Assembly: GCA_039820405.1 (NCBI GenBank)
Contig: JBCBQC010000032.1
Coordinates: 1 to 62,251, forward strand
DNA from: CALLVY01 sp937899855
GTDB taxonomy: Bacteria > Bacteroidota > Bacteroidia > Chitinophagales > Saprospiraceae
Length of the DNA stretch: 62,251 nt
Reading direction: 5' to 3'
This document shows positions 34,402-43,066 of this stretch, in pieces; within the stretch, counting starts at the first letter, position 1, and each line of letters opens with the position of its first letter. The translations under genes were made by a program, and so were the position numbers. A model generated the notes under the pieces. That model made no database searches and was not told the origin of the DNA. It was given only the letters and a program-made list of their open reading frames with translations.

Positions 34402-35868
34402 CTAGTCGAGGGTAATTTTTTTGCCTTCGTAAAAGTCGACCACTTTGAGCCGGAACAAGTAATCGTATTTCGCGACGATGAGATTGATTTGGGCTTGGTC
34501 CAAATTATTTTTAGCCGTGGTAAATTCGAAGGTATTGACGGCCCCCACTTTGAAACGCTTTTCCGTATTCTCGTACGACAGTTGGAGGGCATCGACCGAT
34601 TTTTGGGCCGCATCGAGGGCCTTCTTCGCCGCCCGGGCATCGGCGATGGCGCGTTGGATGTCTTGCTTAAGCTGTTGCTGAATCTGGCGATTGTTCAGCT
34701 CGGTCGAAAGCTTGTTGACCTCGGCGCGTTGCATGGCTAGGTCGGCCTGGCCATTGTTGTAAATGGGGATGTTGAGTCGCAGACCGACCTGCTGTCCAAA
34801 GTTGTCGTTAAACTGGTCGAAGTAGGCGCGTTTGCCGAATTCGGGAGCGGTTTCGTTGAGGAACTGTACGGAACCTTCGTTCACCACGACCATACCCGAA
34901 CCATCTTGTCCTTCAAAAACGGCAGGAATGGGGGGCGTAAGGAATTGCTCACCGGGGGTGATGATGTCGTTGGGGTCGGGCACTTGGCTCGAAAAGTTGG
35001 TACTGGTGGAGGCGAAGGCGGTGAGGATGGGGAGCTTGTTGGCCCGGGCGATTTTGACGCCCAGTTCGGCGCTCTTCATCCGCAATTCCCCCGCCTGAAT
35101 ACTGGGTTGGCTGCCGAGGGCCTGGTTGTAGACGGCGCTGAGGCTAAAGTTATTGGGGCTGATATCCGCGGGGACTTCCACCTCGGGACGAACGATTCGG
35201 AGTTCGTAATCGGGGGCCAGTTGGAGCAATTGTTTGAGGTTGAGGTAGCTAATGGTGACGTCGTTTTGACGATTGACGAGGGCTTGTTCGTCCTGCGCCA
35301 GCTGGGCCTCGATATCGAGGCGATCGCTTTCGGGGCGGGTCCCGGCCCGGATGAGCTTGGTGGTCTGCTCCAGTTGGCTTTGGGTGAGGGAGCGGCGCGA
35401 TTCGGCATTGGCCATTTGGTCTTCGTTGAACAAGACATTGAGATAGGCCAGGGCCACGTTGAGGGAAATGTTGTCGGCGCTCTGGGCGGCATCCGCCTGG
35501 GCTGCGGCGACGTCGAGTTTGCTCTGCTCGATCGAGTTGGTGATGGCGCTGCCGTTGTAGAGGACCATTCCGGCGGTGAGGTTGACGGTATTGTAGCCCG
35601 CATTGACGTTTTCAAAGCTGTTGGTTACGGGGTTGATCGTCCGACCAAACTGGATACCCCCCGTCACGGTGGCGTTCAGGTCGGGAAGACGCGACCATTG
35701 GTTGCCCTTTTGGGTGAGCCGGGCGCTTTTGACGTTGAGGGCCGCTTGTTTGAGGTCGAGGTTGTTCTGACGGGCGTACTGGATGCATTTTTCAAGCGAC
35801 CAACGCTCCTGGGCCAAACCGATTGTGCTCCACAAGGTGAGCAGCAATAGGGGAAGAATTGTTTTCAT
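34402..35868 (-). CDS. TolC-family outer-membrane channel protein
   Basis: 488 residues with a signal peptide (ILPLLLLTLWSTIGLAQ). Two OEP repeats: the first begins ERWSLEKCIQYARQNNLDLKQ, the second contains GLRLNIPIYNNGQADLAMQRAEV. An alanine- and glutamine-rich helix follows each. The ATG at 35868 is used; the extra codon before it is TTG. It forms the outer-membrane duct for the adaptor gene downstream. Sequence is clearly distinct from the other TolC at 20831. Confidence 0.88.
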   Translation of the reverse strand: MKTILPLLLLTLWSTIGLAQERWSLEKCIQYARQNNLDLKQAALNVKSARLTQKGNQWSRLPDLNATVTGGIQFGRTINPVTNSFENVNAGYNTVNLTAGMVLYNGSAITNSIEQSKLDVAAAQADAAQSADNISLNVALAYLNVLFNEDQMANAESRRSLTQSQLEQTTKLIRAGTRPESDRLDIEAQLAQDEQALVNRQNDVTISYLNLKQLLQLAPDYELRIVRPEVEVPADISPNNFSLSAVYNQALGSQPSIQAGELRMKSAELGVKIARANKLPILTAFASTSTNFSSQVPDPNDIITPGEQFLTPPIPAVFEGQDGSGMVVVNEGSVQFLNETAPEFGKRAYFDQFNDNFGQQVGLRLNIPIYNNGQADLAMQRAEVNKLSTELNNRQIQQQLKQDIQRAIADARAAKKALDAAQKSVDALQLSYENTEKRFKVGAVNTFEFTTAKNNLDQAQINLIVAKYDYLFRLKVVDFYEGKKITLD

Positions 35869-36547
35869 CAATGGGAATTGAAGGTTTACAATAATGGTGC
35901 AATACTATTTCAAGAGGCGTCAATGGACGAATATTTTATATCAAATCCGATGAATCATGGATGAAAAGATCAAAATTTGAAGACGTCCATCGGCCCCCAC
36001 TCCTCAAAGAGCAGTTTTTGTTCCAATTGTGGTGGTACCAGTAAGATAAGTGAATCCCCAGGTTTCCCAGGCTTCTCTCAAAAAAAAATCAGGATTACTT
36101 TGATTAATGCAATATTGTTTGTATGTTGTTTAAGAATTGAAACGCATTTTACTGCTTCCTTTCTTCTACAAGCCCCTTTTTGACCCCAATTAAAGTACTT
36201 TGGTATGTAGTTTTGATGCGCTGTCCATTGAGAGGCTATTGGTACGAAATCCATCAAATTAAATCATTCCTTTTGTTCCGTGCGGCGCGGCCGTTTTAAT
36301 TCAGATCCTAGCCAGGAATTGCTCTATAGTAAACGATAATTCGGCAAGATTCTACAACAATGTACTTGCCGAGTCTTTGGTCTCATTTATCAATAGAGAG
36401 CTACACCACCTTATCACTGTAATTCGAAAGTTAAGCATGCTAAACGAAAGCTAATGTTCCCTTGGGAACGGAGGCGGATCCATCTAAGTATCCTTCCGGT
36501 CTCGCTGGGGAGGCGATACCTATTTCTTCACCTAAAAAACAAAAACA
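35869..36547. other. AT-rich gap without a supported gene
   Basis: About 680 bases, lower in GC than the flanks. A 68-residue open frame (35977-36183) has no protein-like features and is not called. The palindrome GTTCCC-TT-GGGAAC lies near 36453. Possibly a degraded or acquired segment; nothing recognisable remains. Confidence 0.45.
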
Positions 36548-36750
36548 ATGAAATCTTTATGTTGACGCTACGACTTACGTGACCTCGGGTGGGGGGAGAC
36601 CCCACCGAGCAAGTCTGCGAAAATCCCGATACCATCGAATACATCTACGTGGAACACCCCGTTGAGATGGAGGTCGAAATCGAAGAAAACGGAGACATCA
36701 CGATCACCGGAACGATTTGCGTAGGGTACGGTATCACTATTATCTTTTAA
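36548..36750 (+). pseudogene. broken small gene, two frame changes
   Basis: The last 53 codons (from a GTG at 36589) are clean and protein-like: GGDPTEQVCENPDTIEYIY, an acidic stretch EMEVEIEENGDIT, and the end GTICVGYGITIIF, with two cysteines. Just upstream other frames carry protein-like residues: ATG-AAA-TCT-TTA at 36548 in one frame, then YVDATTYVTSGGG in another, before a run of G residues. Two +1 frame changes would join them into one peptide of about 65 residues with a Gly-Gly before the acidic part. A good plus-strand terminator follows, supporting a transcribed unit. Alternatively only the 53-codon frame is the gene. Confidence 0.4.
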
Positions 36751-36814
36751 ACCTTACTATAACAGTGTAATTTCGCCTCGTAAACCATTAAGCATTTAAG
36801 TTTGTAGAAGTGTG

Positions 36815-36851
36815 GCGGTAGTGAGCCCTAGGGGTTTGCTACCGCTTTTTT
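36815..36851 (+). terminator. plus-strand terminator after the broken small gene
   Basis: GCGGTAG (36815-36821) pairs with CTACCGC (36839-36845), the stem extended inside by CCC/GGG and wobble pairs, then TTTTTT (36846-36851). It overlaps the stop of the convergent T9SS plug gene by two bases. There is no called intact plus-strand gene for it except the small one at 36548-36750. Confidence 0.7.
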
Positions 36852-38205
36852 AGGGCTGCCCCCGCACCGAATTAAAGGTCTGCAGGGCCACCAGCCGATC
36901 GTAACGCTGTCCGAAGGGGCGCCAGTACACTAGCACGTGGTACTCGTTTTCGGTCTCGTGCCAGTTGCCTTCGATCTCGGCAAAGCTGACTTGTTCGGGA
37001 TTGTCCTCGTCGGCCAGGGCGTAGGTATAATTGTAGTAGCCCTGCTTGAGCAAAGCCTGCCCCCGGTATTCGTTCTCGCTGGGTTCGTAAGTCAGCTCGT
37101 ACTCCGGCAAGCACTGCCAATCGCTAAAGGCCCCGACCAGATAAACGCGCCGTCCTTCGTAGGGGATGGGCGCCTCCAAACGGAAATAGGCAATGGCGTA
37201 ATCCCCCTGCCGAGCGTGTTCGGCCGCCTGGCTGTCCGTTCCCACAAAAGATTCGGCAATGTCGATCCGGGCGGTTCGACCAAAATTCAAACTGACGTCC
37301 AAATTCTCCACTACGTAACGACCGTTGATGTCGCGGTAAAAAATGTAGGGGCGGTAGGGGCGGGGCTCATCGGCGTTGAGGTAGACCTTATAGTGGTCGG
37401 CGTACTCCTCGATGCTTTCGGTCCGATCGGTCCGAAAGTCAAAAGAGCGAATATCGAGGTGCCGGAATTCCTTACCGGCGGGAAAGAGCAATTTGTTGAG
37501 GTAATCGTAGACCAATTTTTCGTTGCGAACGAACTTGGGCTTTAAATTGAGCAGGGCATTGTCCCACCGCCCGTTCTGGAGCAGCACCGTAGTGATCTCA
37601 TTCTGGGGGTTGCCAATGCGCACGTCCGGGTGACTGATCGAAAAATTGAGGCGCTGGTGGGTACTGGAGACGGCCGGATCGGACGGACGAATAAAACGCC
37701 CCCCCACCGTCATGATGGACTCGATCACCATAAAACGCCTGGTGAGGGCCAAGCGTTTTTGATCCTCATCCTCGTACACCTTGAGCAAGTAGTTGCCCGA
37801 CTTGGTGAGCTGGATGTCCTCGTTGGGAAAGTCGAGCTGAAAGTGGGTATACTCGCGGATGGTATTGTAGGAAAATTGATAGTCCAGCAGGTTGTTTTCC
37901 TCAAAGCCATTGATGTATTCCGATACGTCCATCTCGGAAGGCTGCCAGTTGGCGTCGTAGTGAACAATGGTGTAGACGTAATCCTTGACGTCGGCATCCA
38001 TGTCGTCGAAGGTGAGCCGCAGGCGTCGTCCACCCTGGAGGGGAATGATGGGGTAGGAGAGGACCGAATCGGTCCGGTGTAATTGGACCGAGCGGATATT
38101 GTCGAGGTAGATGTGGTCGTGGGTGCGTAAGTTTTCGTCCTGCGCCGTTCCCCACTGGGGAGAGAGGAGTACGAGGAGGAGGAATAGGCTGATCGTTTGG
38201 TACAT
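36850..38205 (-). CDS. type IX secretion system plug protein (DUF5103)
   Basis: 451 residues with a signal peptide (FLLLVLLSPQWGTAQ). The N-terminal block DNIRSVQLHRTDSVLSYPII and GGRRLRLTFDDMDADVKDY, followed by VHYDANWQPSEMDVSEYI, mark the DUF5103 family, now recognised as the T9SS plug that closes the SprA/Sov translocon from the periplasm. The C-terminal part (VYLVGAFSDWQ onward) is Ig/CBM-like. The ATG at 38205 was chosen for the signal peptide. No other T9SS core gene is in the window, but several cargo proteins are. Confidence 0.83.
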   Translation of the reverse strand: MYQTISLFLLLVLLSPQWGTAQDENLRTHDHIYLDNIRSVQLHRTDSVLSYPIIPLQGGRRLRLTFDDMDADVKDYVYTIVHYDANWQPSEMDVSEYINGFEENNLLDYQFSYNTIREYTHFQLDFPNEDIQLTKSGNYLLKVYEDEDQKRLALTRRFMVIESIMTVGGRFIRPSDPAVSSTHQRLNFSISHPDVRIGNPQNEITTVLLQNGRWDNALLNLKPKFVRNEKLVYDYLNKLLFPAGKEFRHLDIRSFDFRTDRTESIEEYADHYKVYLNADEPRPYRPYIFYRDINGRYVVENLDVSLNFGRTARIDIAESFVGTDSQAAEHARQGDYAIAYFRLEAPIPYEGRRVYLVGAFSDWQCLPEYELTYEPSENEYRGQALLKQGYYNYTYALADEDNPEQVSFAEIEGNWHETENEYHVLVYWRPFGQRYDRLVALQTFNSVRGQP

Positions 38206-38224
38206 GGCTTGGCTTGTAGGTTCG

Positions 38225-38845
38225 CTATTTTTTCCATTTGCTGACCCAGGGAGAGTTGGCAATCCAAAAGCGCCAGGGCCACTCGGCGCATTCGGCGGCG
38301 TAAGCTACCCCCACCCGTGGGCCCGAGGCAATATCCGCTTCGCTCACCACCCGACCGCGGTCTTCGAGCCAGATGGGGCTATCCGAGGCCCGCAAATCGA
38401 GCGCATCGTGGTCGGTACGAATCCCGAGCGCCTTTGACATAACGCCCGGGCCGGCCGTTAATTGTGGCCGTACCCGATCGCGGCCGCGGCGGGCCAATTG
38501 CCGTTCGAGGTTATCGGTGGGCTCGATGGCTCGGATGAGGACCGCCTGGGCCACCTCGGCGGGGCCGGTGACGACGTTGAAGAGGTGGTGAATGCCGTAG
38601 CAGAGGTAAACGTAGGCGTGCCCCCCTTCCGCAAAAAGCGTCTCGGTACGTTTGGTTCGGCGATTGTTCCAGGCGTGGCAAGCTTTGTCGTCGGGCGCGC
38701 GGTAGGCCTCGGTCTCCACGATCATCCCCGCCGTCTGCTCGCCGTCGATTGCGGTCACCAAGTACTTACCCAGTAGCGCGCGGCTGGCCGCCACCACATC
38801 GGGCTGGAGGAAGAACTTGCGGGGGAGCCGTTTTCTCCTAGCCAC
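38225..38845 (-). CDS. DNA-3-methyladenine glycosylase (AAG/MPG family)
   Basis: 206 residues, the size of bacterial AAG-type enzymes. Blocks GMIVETEAYRAPDDKACHAW, HAYVYLCYGIHHLFNVVT and LTAGPGVMSKALGI are characteristic; the Glu in ETEAY is the catalytic base position. It removes alkylated purines such as 3-methyladenine in base excision repair. It starts with GTG directly after the guaB stop (TAA-GTG, no spacer), so translation is probably coupled to guaB. Confidence 0.9.
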   Translation of the reverse strand: MARRKRLPRKFFLQPDVVAASRALLGKYLVTAIDGEQTAGMIVETEAYRAPDDKACHAWNNRRTKRTETLFAEGGHAYVYLCYGIHHLFNVVTGPAEVAQAVLIRAIEPTDNLERQLARRGRDRVRPQLTAGPGVMSKALGIRTDHDALDLRASDSPIWLEDRGRVVSEADIASGPRVGVAYAAECAEWPWRFWIANSPWVSKWKK

Positions 38846-40363
38846 TTAGCGGCGGCTGTAGTTGGGCGCCTCCTTGGTGATGGTAATATTGTGGGGATGA
38901 CTTTCCGCAATGCCCGCGGCCGACATCTTGACGAAGCGTGCGTGCTGTAAGCCCGCAATATCCGCCGCGCCGCAGTAGCCCATGCTGGCCCGCAGGCCAC
39001 CGGTGTATTGGACCATTACTTCGGCCAGACTGCCCTTGTAGGGTACCCGCCCCTCGATGCCTTCGGGCACCAATTTTTTGATGTCGTCCTCCACGTCCTG
39101 GAAATAGCGGTCCTTGGAGCCCACCTGCATGGCGCCCAGCGAGCCCATGCCGCGGTACACCTTATACTTGCGGCCGTCAAAGATGATCGTCTCCCCGGGG
39201 GCTTCCTCCACGCCGGCGAAAAGGGAGCCCGCCATGATGGTGCTGGCCCCCGCGGCAATGGCCTTGGGGATATCGCCCGTGTAGCGGATGCCACCATCCC
39301 CGATGATTGGCACACCGCTGCCCTTGATGGCCTGGGCGGCTCCCATGATCGCCGATAATTGGGGAACGCCCACGCCCGCTACGATCCGCGTGGTGCAGAT
39401 ACTGCCGGGGCCCACGCCCACTTTGACCGCATCCACCCCCGCTTCGACCAGGGCCTGGGCTCCCGCCCCGGTGGCGACATTGCCCCCGATGACCTGGAGG
39501 TCGGGATAGTGCTCTTTGACCAGTCGAATGGCATCCAACACCCCCTGGGAGTGTCCGTGTGCCGTATCGATACAAACCACGTCGACGTCTACATCAACCA
39601 GCGCACCCACGCGATCGAGAATGTCGTGCGTGACCCCCACGGCCCCCCCTACGACCAAACGGCCGAAGGAATCCTTGCAGGAGAGGGGATAGTCTTTGAC
39701 CTTCATGAGGTCTTTATAGGTAATCAGCCCGGCCAGTCGGTTGTCGGCATCGATGACGGGCAATTTTTCGATTTTGTGTCTTTGGAGGATATCGCGGGCC
39801 TGATCCAGGGTCGTACCGATGGGGACGGTGATCAGGTTTTGGGTGGTCATCAGGTCGCGGATGGGCCGGTCAAAAGCCGTTTCGAAACGCAGGTCGCGGT
39901 TGGTGAGAATCCCGATTAGCTTTTTGCTTTCGTTGACCACGGGAATGCCCCCGATTTTGTAGCGCCGCATCAGCTCGTGGGCATCACCCACCAGGGCGTT
40001 TTCACCCAAGATGACGGGGTCGATAATCATCCCGCTCTCCGACCGTTTGACGCTGCGCACCTGTTCGGCTTGATCGGCGATCGACATGTTTTTGTGGATC
40101 ATGCCGATGCCTCCCTGTCGCGCGATGGCGATGGCCATGCGGTTGTCGGTCACGGTATCCATAGCCGCGGAGACGATGGGTACGTTGATGCGAATGGCGC
40201 GGGTCAGTTGGGTGGAGATGTCCACTTCTCGGGGAAGGACAGTAGAATAGGCAGGGACGAGCAAGACGTCGTCGTAGGTGAGAGCTTCGCCGTAGAATTT
40301 GTCCTCAAAAGAGAACTTGGCGGCTTCCTGCTGTGATTCGATGGCTGTTTTTACGATTTCCAT
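38846..40363 (-). CDS. guaB: inosine-5'-monophosphate dehydrogenase
   Basis: 505 residues, full length. TYDDVLLVPAYSTVLPREVD at the start, two CBS domains (about 110-230), GGNVATGAGAQALVEAGVDA, and the catalytic loop GPGSICTTRIVAGVGVPQ with Cys323. The flap ends GSLGAMQ. It oxidises IMP to XMP with NAD+, the committed step to guanine nucleotides. The ATG at 40363 is used; a TTG two codons upstream is the alternative. A DNA glycosylase gene abuts it downstream. Confidence 0.96.
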   Translation of the reverse strand: MEIVKTAIESQQEAAKFSFEDKFYGEALTYDDVLLVPAYSTVLPREVDISTQLTRAIRINVPIVSAAMDTVTDNRMAIAIARQGGIGMIHKNMSIADQAEQVRSVKRSESGMIIDPVILGENALVGDAHELMRRYKIGGIPVVNESKKLIGILTNRDLRFETAFDRPIRDLMTTQNLITVPIGTTLDQARDILQRHKIEKLPVIDADNRLAGLITYKDLMKVKDYPLSCKDSFGRLVVGGAVGVTHDILDRVGALVDVDVDVVCIDTAHGHSQGVLDAIRLVKEHYPDLQVIGGNVATGAGAQALVEAGVDAVKVGVGPGSICTTRIVAGVGVPQLSAIMGAAQAIKGSGVPIIGDGGIRYTGDIPKAIAAGASTIMAGSLFAGVEEAPGETIIFDGRKYKVYRGMGSLGAMQVGSKDRYFQDVEDDIKKLVPEGIEGRVPYKGSLAEVMVQYTGGLRASMGYCGAADIAGLQHARFVKMSAAGIAESHPHNITITKEAPNYSRR

Positions 40364-40467
40364 GCGCAAAGTTATGGAATCTTGAAAAAAAAGGAAGGCT
40401 AAATGAATAATAATTTTACTTTTGATAGATTAGGCCCCCGCGGTCAATCTACGCTTATTACGCTACC

Positions 40468-40926
40468 ATGTTGGAAGTTTTTACGGACGAGTATTTTATG
40501 AGACAGGCCCTGCGCGAGGCCCAGCGGGCCTTCGATGCCGGTGAAGTGCCGGTAGGTGCGGTCGTCGTTTGTGGCAACCAAATCATCGCCCGGGCCCACA
40601 ACAACACTGAGCAGTTGATGGACGTCACGGCGCACGCCGAGATCGTGGCGATCACCGCCGCTTCGGCTTATCTGGGGAGCAAATACCTGCCCGATTGTAC
40701 CTTGTACGTAACCCTGGAGCCCTGTGTGATGTGCGCCGGCGCCTTGTCCTGGGCCCAGATGGGACGGGTGGTGTACGGTGCCAGTGACGATCGAAAGGGA
40801 TTTATGAGGCACGGAAAAATGCTCCTGCACCCCAAGACCAAGGTGGAATTTGGCGTGCTCATGGAGGAAAGTAGCGCCCTACTCCGCCGTTTTTTTCAGG
40901 GGCGTCGCCGCTCGGCAAAATCTTAA
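40468..40926 (+). CDS. tadA: tRNA adenosine(34) deaminase / nucleoside deaminase
   Basis: 152 residues. Zinc-deaminase motifs are His56-Ala-Glu58 (TAHAEIVAI) and PCVMC with Cys86 and Cys89 (LEPCVMCAGALSWAQ). The size and the C-terminal HGKMLLHPKTKVEFGVL fit TadA, which converts A34 to inosine in tRNA-Arg, better than guanine deaminase. Divergent from guaB. Stands alone. Confidence 0.88.
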   Translation: MLEVFTDEYFMRQALREAQRAFDAGEVPVGAVVVCGNQIIARAHNNTEQLMDVTAHAEIVAITAASAYLGSKYLPDCTLYVTLEPCVMCAGALSWAQMGRVVYGASDDRKGFMRHGKMLLHPKTKVEFGVLMEESSALLRRFFQGRRRSAKS

Positions 40927-40931
40927 GTGCC

Positions 40932-40968
40932 CCAAAAACAAATGCCCACCGCCATCGGTGAGCATTTG
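40932..40968 (-). terminator. terminator of the 41005 gene
   Basis: CAAATGCCCACCG (40939-40951) pairs with CGGTGAGCATTTG (40956-40968) with one mismatch over 13 bp. On the minus strand TTTTTGGGG follows, giving a short T-run. It also lies after tadA and could serve both directions. Confidence 0.6.
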
Positions 40969-41004
40969 ATCATCTAGTAGTTTCTCTTTTTTTGAGCGGA
41001 GCAA

Positions 41005-41457
41005 TTACTCCAGGTAAGAGACCAGGCTGGCCTTTATTTTGTTTTTTGCAGTCTTTTCAATAATCAGTACTTTCTGTTCTCGTTCCAACTGCAGGTCGAG
41101 CTGGTAAATGCCTTTGGGACAATCGGCCAGGGAAATCCCGACGTTGTTGAGCCCTTGGTCCAATCTTTTGTGGTCGCGTACTAGTATCTCGCCCGTGATC
41201 GAGCTGAGGCTGTATTCCAATCGACCCGGCTGAAATACCTCAATGTTTACCTCGCAATGCGCGCTTTTGTTGAGGTAGGACATCCCGGAAATCACGAAGA
41301 GGCTGGGCCCCTGGGTGATGTCGACGATCTTGATGATCTGATAATCGTCCGAAGATACGTGGTTCAGGGACTCATCTTCGATCGCCCAGATCGACTGGCT
41401 CGTGAGTAGTAGAAAAAGGAAGATGCCCAGAATGCGTGGCAATCTATTGCTGTTCAT
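41005..41457 (-). CDS. small exported protein with a sorting-tail-like end (sister 1)
   Basis: 150 residues. Signal peptide ILGIFLFLLLTSQSIWA. The last part (LEYSLSSITGEILVRDHK, GLNNVGISLADCPKGIYQL) has the strand pattern of T9SS C-terminal domains but lacks the usual P-N-P start and runs on for about 16 residues past the last strand (KTAKNKIKASLVSYLE). The same module ends the next gene upstream at 41599. The start at 41457 gives the signal peptide. Function unknown. Confidence 0.6.
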   Translation of the reverse strand: MNSNRLPRILGIFLFLLLTSQSIWAIEDESLNHVSSDDYQIIKIVDITQGPSLFVISGMSYLNKSAHCEVNIEVFQPGRLEYSLSSITGEILVRDHKRLDQGLNNVGISLADCPKGIYQLDLQLEREQKVLIIEKTAKNKIKASLVSYLE

Positions 41458-41598
41458 AAACCTCTCTTTTTTCGAAAGCATCGGCTTTCGGTTATCGCCA
41501 CCGGGGGGAGGAAGCTGAAATCACAAAATCAGGGAGGGAAAGAAGTCGGGGGGAATCGGTGATGAGGGGAACGGTAAGGAATAATCCAAAAATGATGC

Positions 41599-42303
41599 CT
41601 AACCGCCGTTTGCGGGCTTTTTGCTGGCAACATTTTCTTTGTCTCGCGTGTTGAAATTCGCTTTGCGGATCAACAGGGCCTCTTCTTCCTGCTCCAGCCG
41701 CAACCGGATGCGGTAAGCACCTTCCCGCTCGTCGGCGAGGTTGATGTGCAGGTCGTTGAGTCCAAATTCGAGCGCCAGTTGCCCCGTGGCAACGGTCTCC
41801 TCTTGTAGGGTGACCACCTCGTAGTCCAGTACGCCATCAATAATGGCATCCAGGGTCAGATCGAAGTCGCCGTTGGTCGTGGTGTTACTCATGGCCACCA
41901 CCATAAACTGATTGGCCAGTTGGCGTTTGACCAGTACGGTTTGGGAAAAGCTACCGGTGCCATCGGTGTCCACTTGACGGAGGCGGTAAAATACCTTGTC
42001 GGTGGTGGCATTGATGTCGAGGTAGCGGTAGCTGCGTTCATCCGCAGAAGCCCCGGCCGCATTGACCACACCGATGTTTTCGTAGGCAATGCCATCGCTG
42101 GATTTTTCTACGATAAACATCTGACTGTTGGCCTCTTGTGCCGTACTCCATTCCAACATGTTACCAATTTGGTGCTCGTAACCGAGGAGTGGAATGGAAT
42201 AAGTAACTTCGGCATGAGCCGCCGAACTCCAACATCCCCAACAGGCGAGAAGGAGTAAAAACGGGCGAATACCGAACTGCTGTTTGCATTGGTTCATATC
42301 CAT
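41599..42303 (-). CDS. exported protein with sorting-tail-like end (sister 2)
   Basis: 234 residues. Signal peptide PFLLLLACWGCWSSAAHA. The middle (MLEWSTAQEANSQMFIVEKS, then YRLRQVDTDGTGSFSQTV) is the Ig/FN3-like domain that usually stands just before a T9SS sorting tail. The end (DYEVVTLQEETVATGQL, GLNDLHINLADEREGAYRI) aligns with sister 1 and resembles such a tail without the canonical start motif. About 18 further polar residues follow (ending KKPANGG). Both genes point the same way with about 140 bp between. Surface or periplasmic location is likely; function unknown. Confidence 0.6.
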   Translation of the reverse strand: MDMNQCKQQFGIRPFLLLLACWGCWSSAAHAEVTYSIPLLGYEHQIGNMLEWSTAQEANSQMFIVEKSSDGIAYENIGVVNAAGASADERSYRYLDINATTDKVFYRLRQVDTDGTGSFSQTVLVKRQLANQFMVVAMSNTTTNGDFDLTLDAIIDGVLDYEVVTLQEETVATGQLALEFGLNDLHINLADEREGAYRIRLRLEQEEEALLIRKANFNTRDKENVASKKPANGG

Positions 42304-42445
42304 ATTTATGATTTACCCAAAAAATTGTGCCGATTTTGATAGGGGAGGAGGCTACGGTAGTAAAATGATCAAACGGTGGTGGATTAACCAAAAGTTAAAG
42401 TGGAAACTGTGACAGGCTAGTGCCGTTAATGATTCGTTAATGGAC

Positions 42446-42476
42446 TTGTTTAAGTAGGAGGGGGACGACATCTTTG
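42446..42476 (+). promoter_or_regulatory. candidate promoter of the 42513 lipoprotein
   Basis: TTG at 42446-42448, exactly 20 bp spacer, then CATCTTTG at 42469-42476, one base from TAnnTTTG. The start codon follows about 36 bp later. One of the better promoter matches in the window. Confidence 0.45.
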
Positions 42477-42512
42477 TAGCATCACCGCTGAACTATATTC
42501 AATTTTGACCTT

Positions 42513-43058
42513 ATGAAAATCACAAAATTACTGAGCTTCTTCGCTTTTGCCCTACTGGGCTTGAGCTCTTGTGGCCCCAATTTGTCCTACCTCACCGAAG
42601 ATCTCTACGCCGACAACCGTTGGTCGGATGACGAACTCAAGAAAATCCAATTTTACGTTTCGCAAGATATCGTACTGCGTCGGGAAGCTTCCTCGGGGGT
42701 ATCCAAAATCGAGTCGGGGCGGATCAAGGTGGTCGATGGAAAAAAGGTCGAGGAGATTGTCATTCGCAAGGGGACGCCCGGGGTGTTTTTGTTTCGCCCG
42801 CAGGAGAATCGTTTTGCGGTGAGTTTTGAATCGGGGGGGCGAGATCGCTACCTCATGTTTGGTCCCAATCCCCAGGCTCGGGGGCGTTATGTCCTACTGG
42901 CTTCCGACTGGAAGCGGACCCAGGGGTTGGTTTCTTACGACAATGCCAAATACTACACCCCCACTTCCAGTGCCTACGCCGCCTTGATGGTCGACATGAA
43001 AAAGGTGCGCCGTATTGCCCTCCGGTCGCGAACCGCCAAGGGACGTTCGGTCGATTAG
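42513..43058 (+). CDS. putative lipoprotein, unknown function
   Basis: 181 residues. Lipoprotein signal with lipobox LGLSSC at Cys20. The mature domain contains DNRWSDDELKKIQFYVSQDI and VLRREASSGVSKIESGRIKV, then a beta-rich stretch with GVFLFRPQENRFAVSFE. This arrangement recurs in Bacteroidota hypothetical lipoproteins, but I cannot name a domain. It ends with a basic tail (RSRTAKGRSVD). Convergent with pcm, 8 bp apart. Confidence 0.7.
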   Translation: MKITKLLSFFAFALLGLSSCGPNLSYLTEDLYADNRWSDDELKKIQFYVSQDIVLRREASSGVSKIESGRIKVVDGKKVEEIVIRKGTPGVFLFRPQENRFAVSFESGGRDRYLMFGPNPQARGRYVLLASDWKRTQGLVSYDNAKYYTPTSSAYAALMVDMKKVRRIALRSRTAKGRSVD

Positions 43059-43066
43059 CCCTTGGC

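Noticed and set aside
35977..36183. 68-residue open frame in the AT-rich gap
   Set aside because: No signal, motif or clear start context; the gap is AT-rich and open frames occur by chance.
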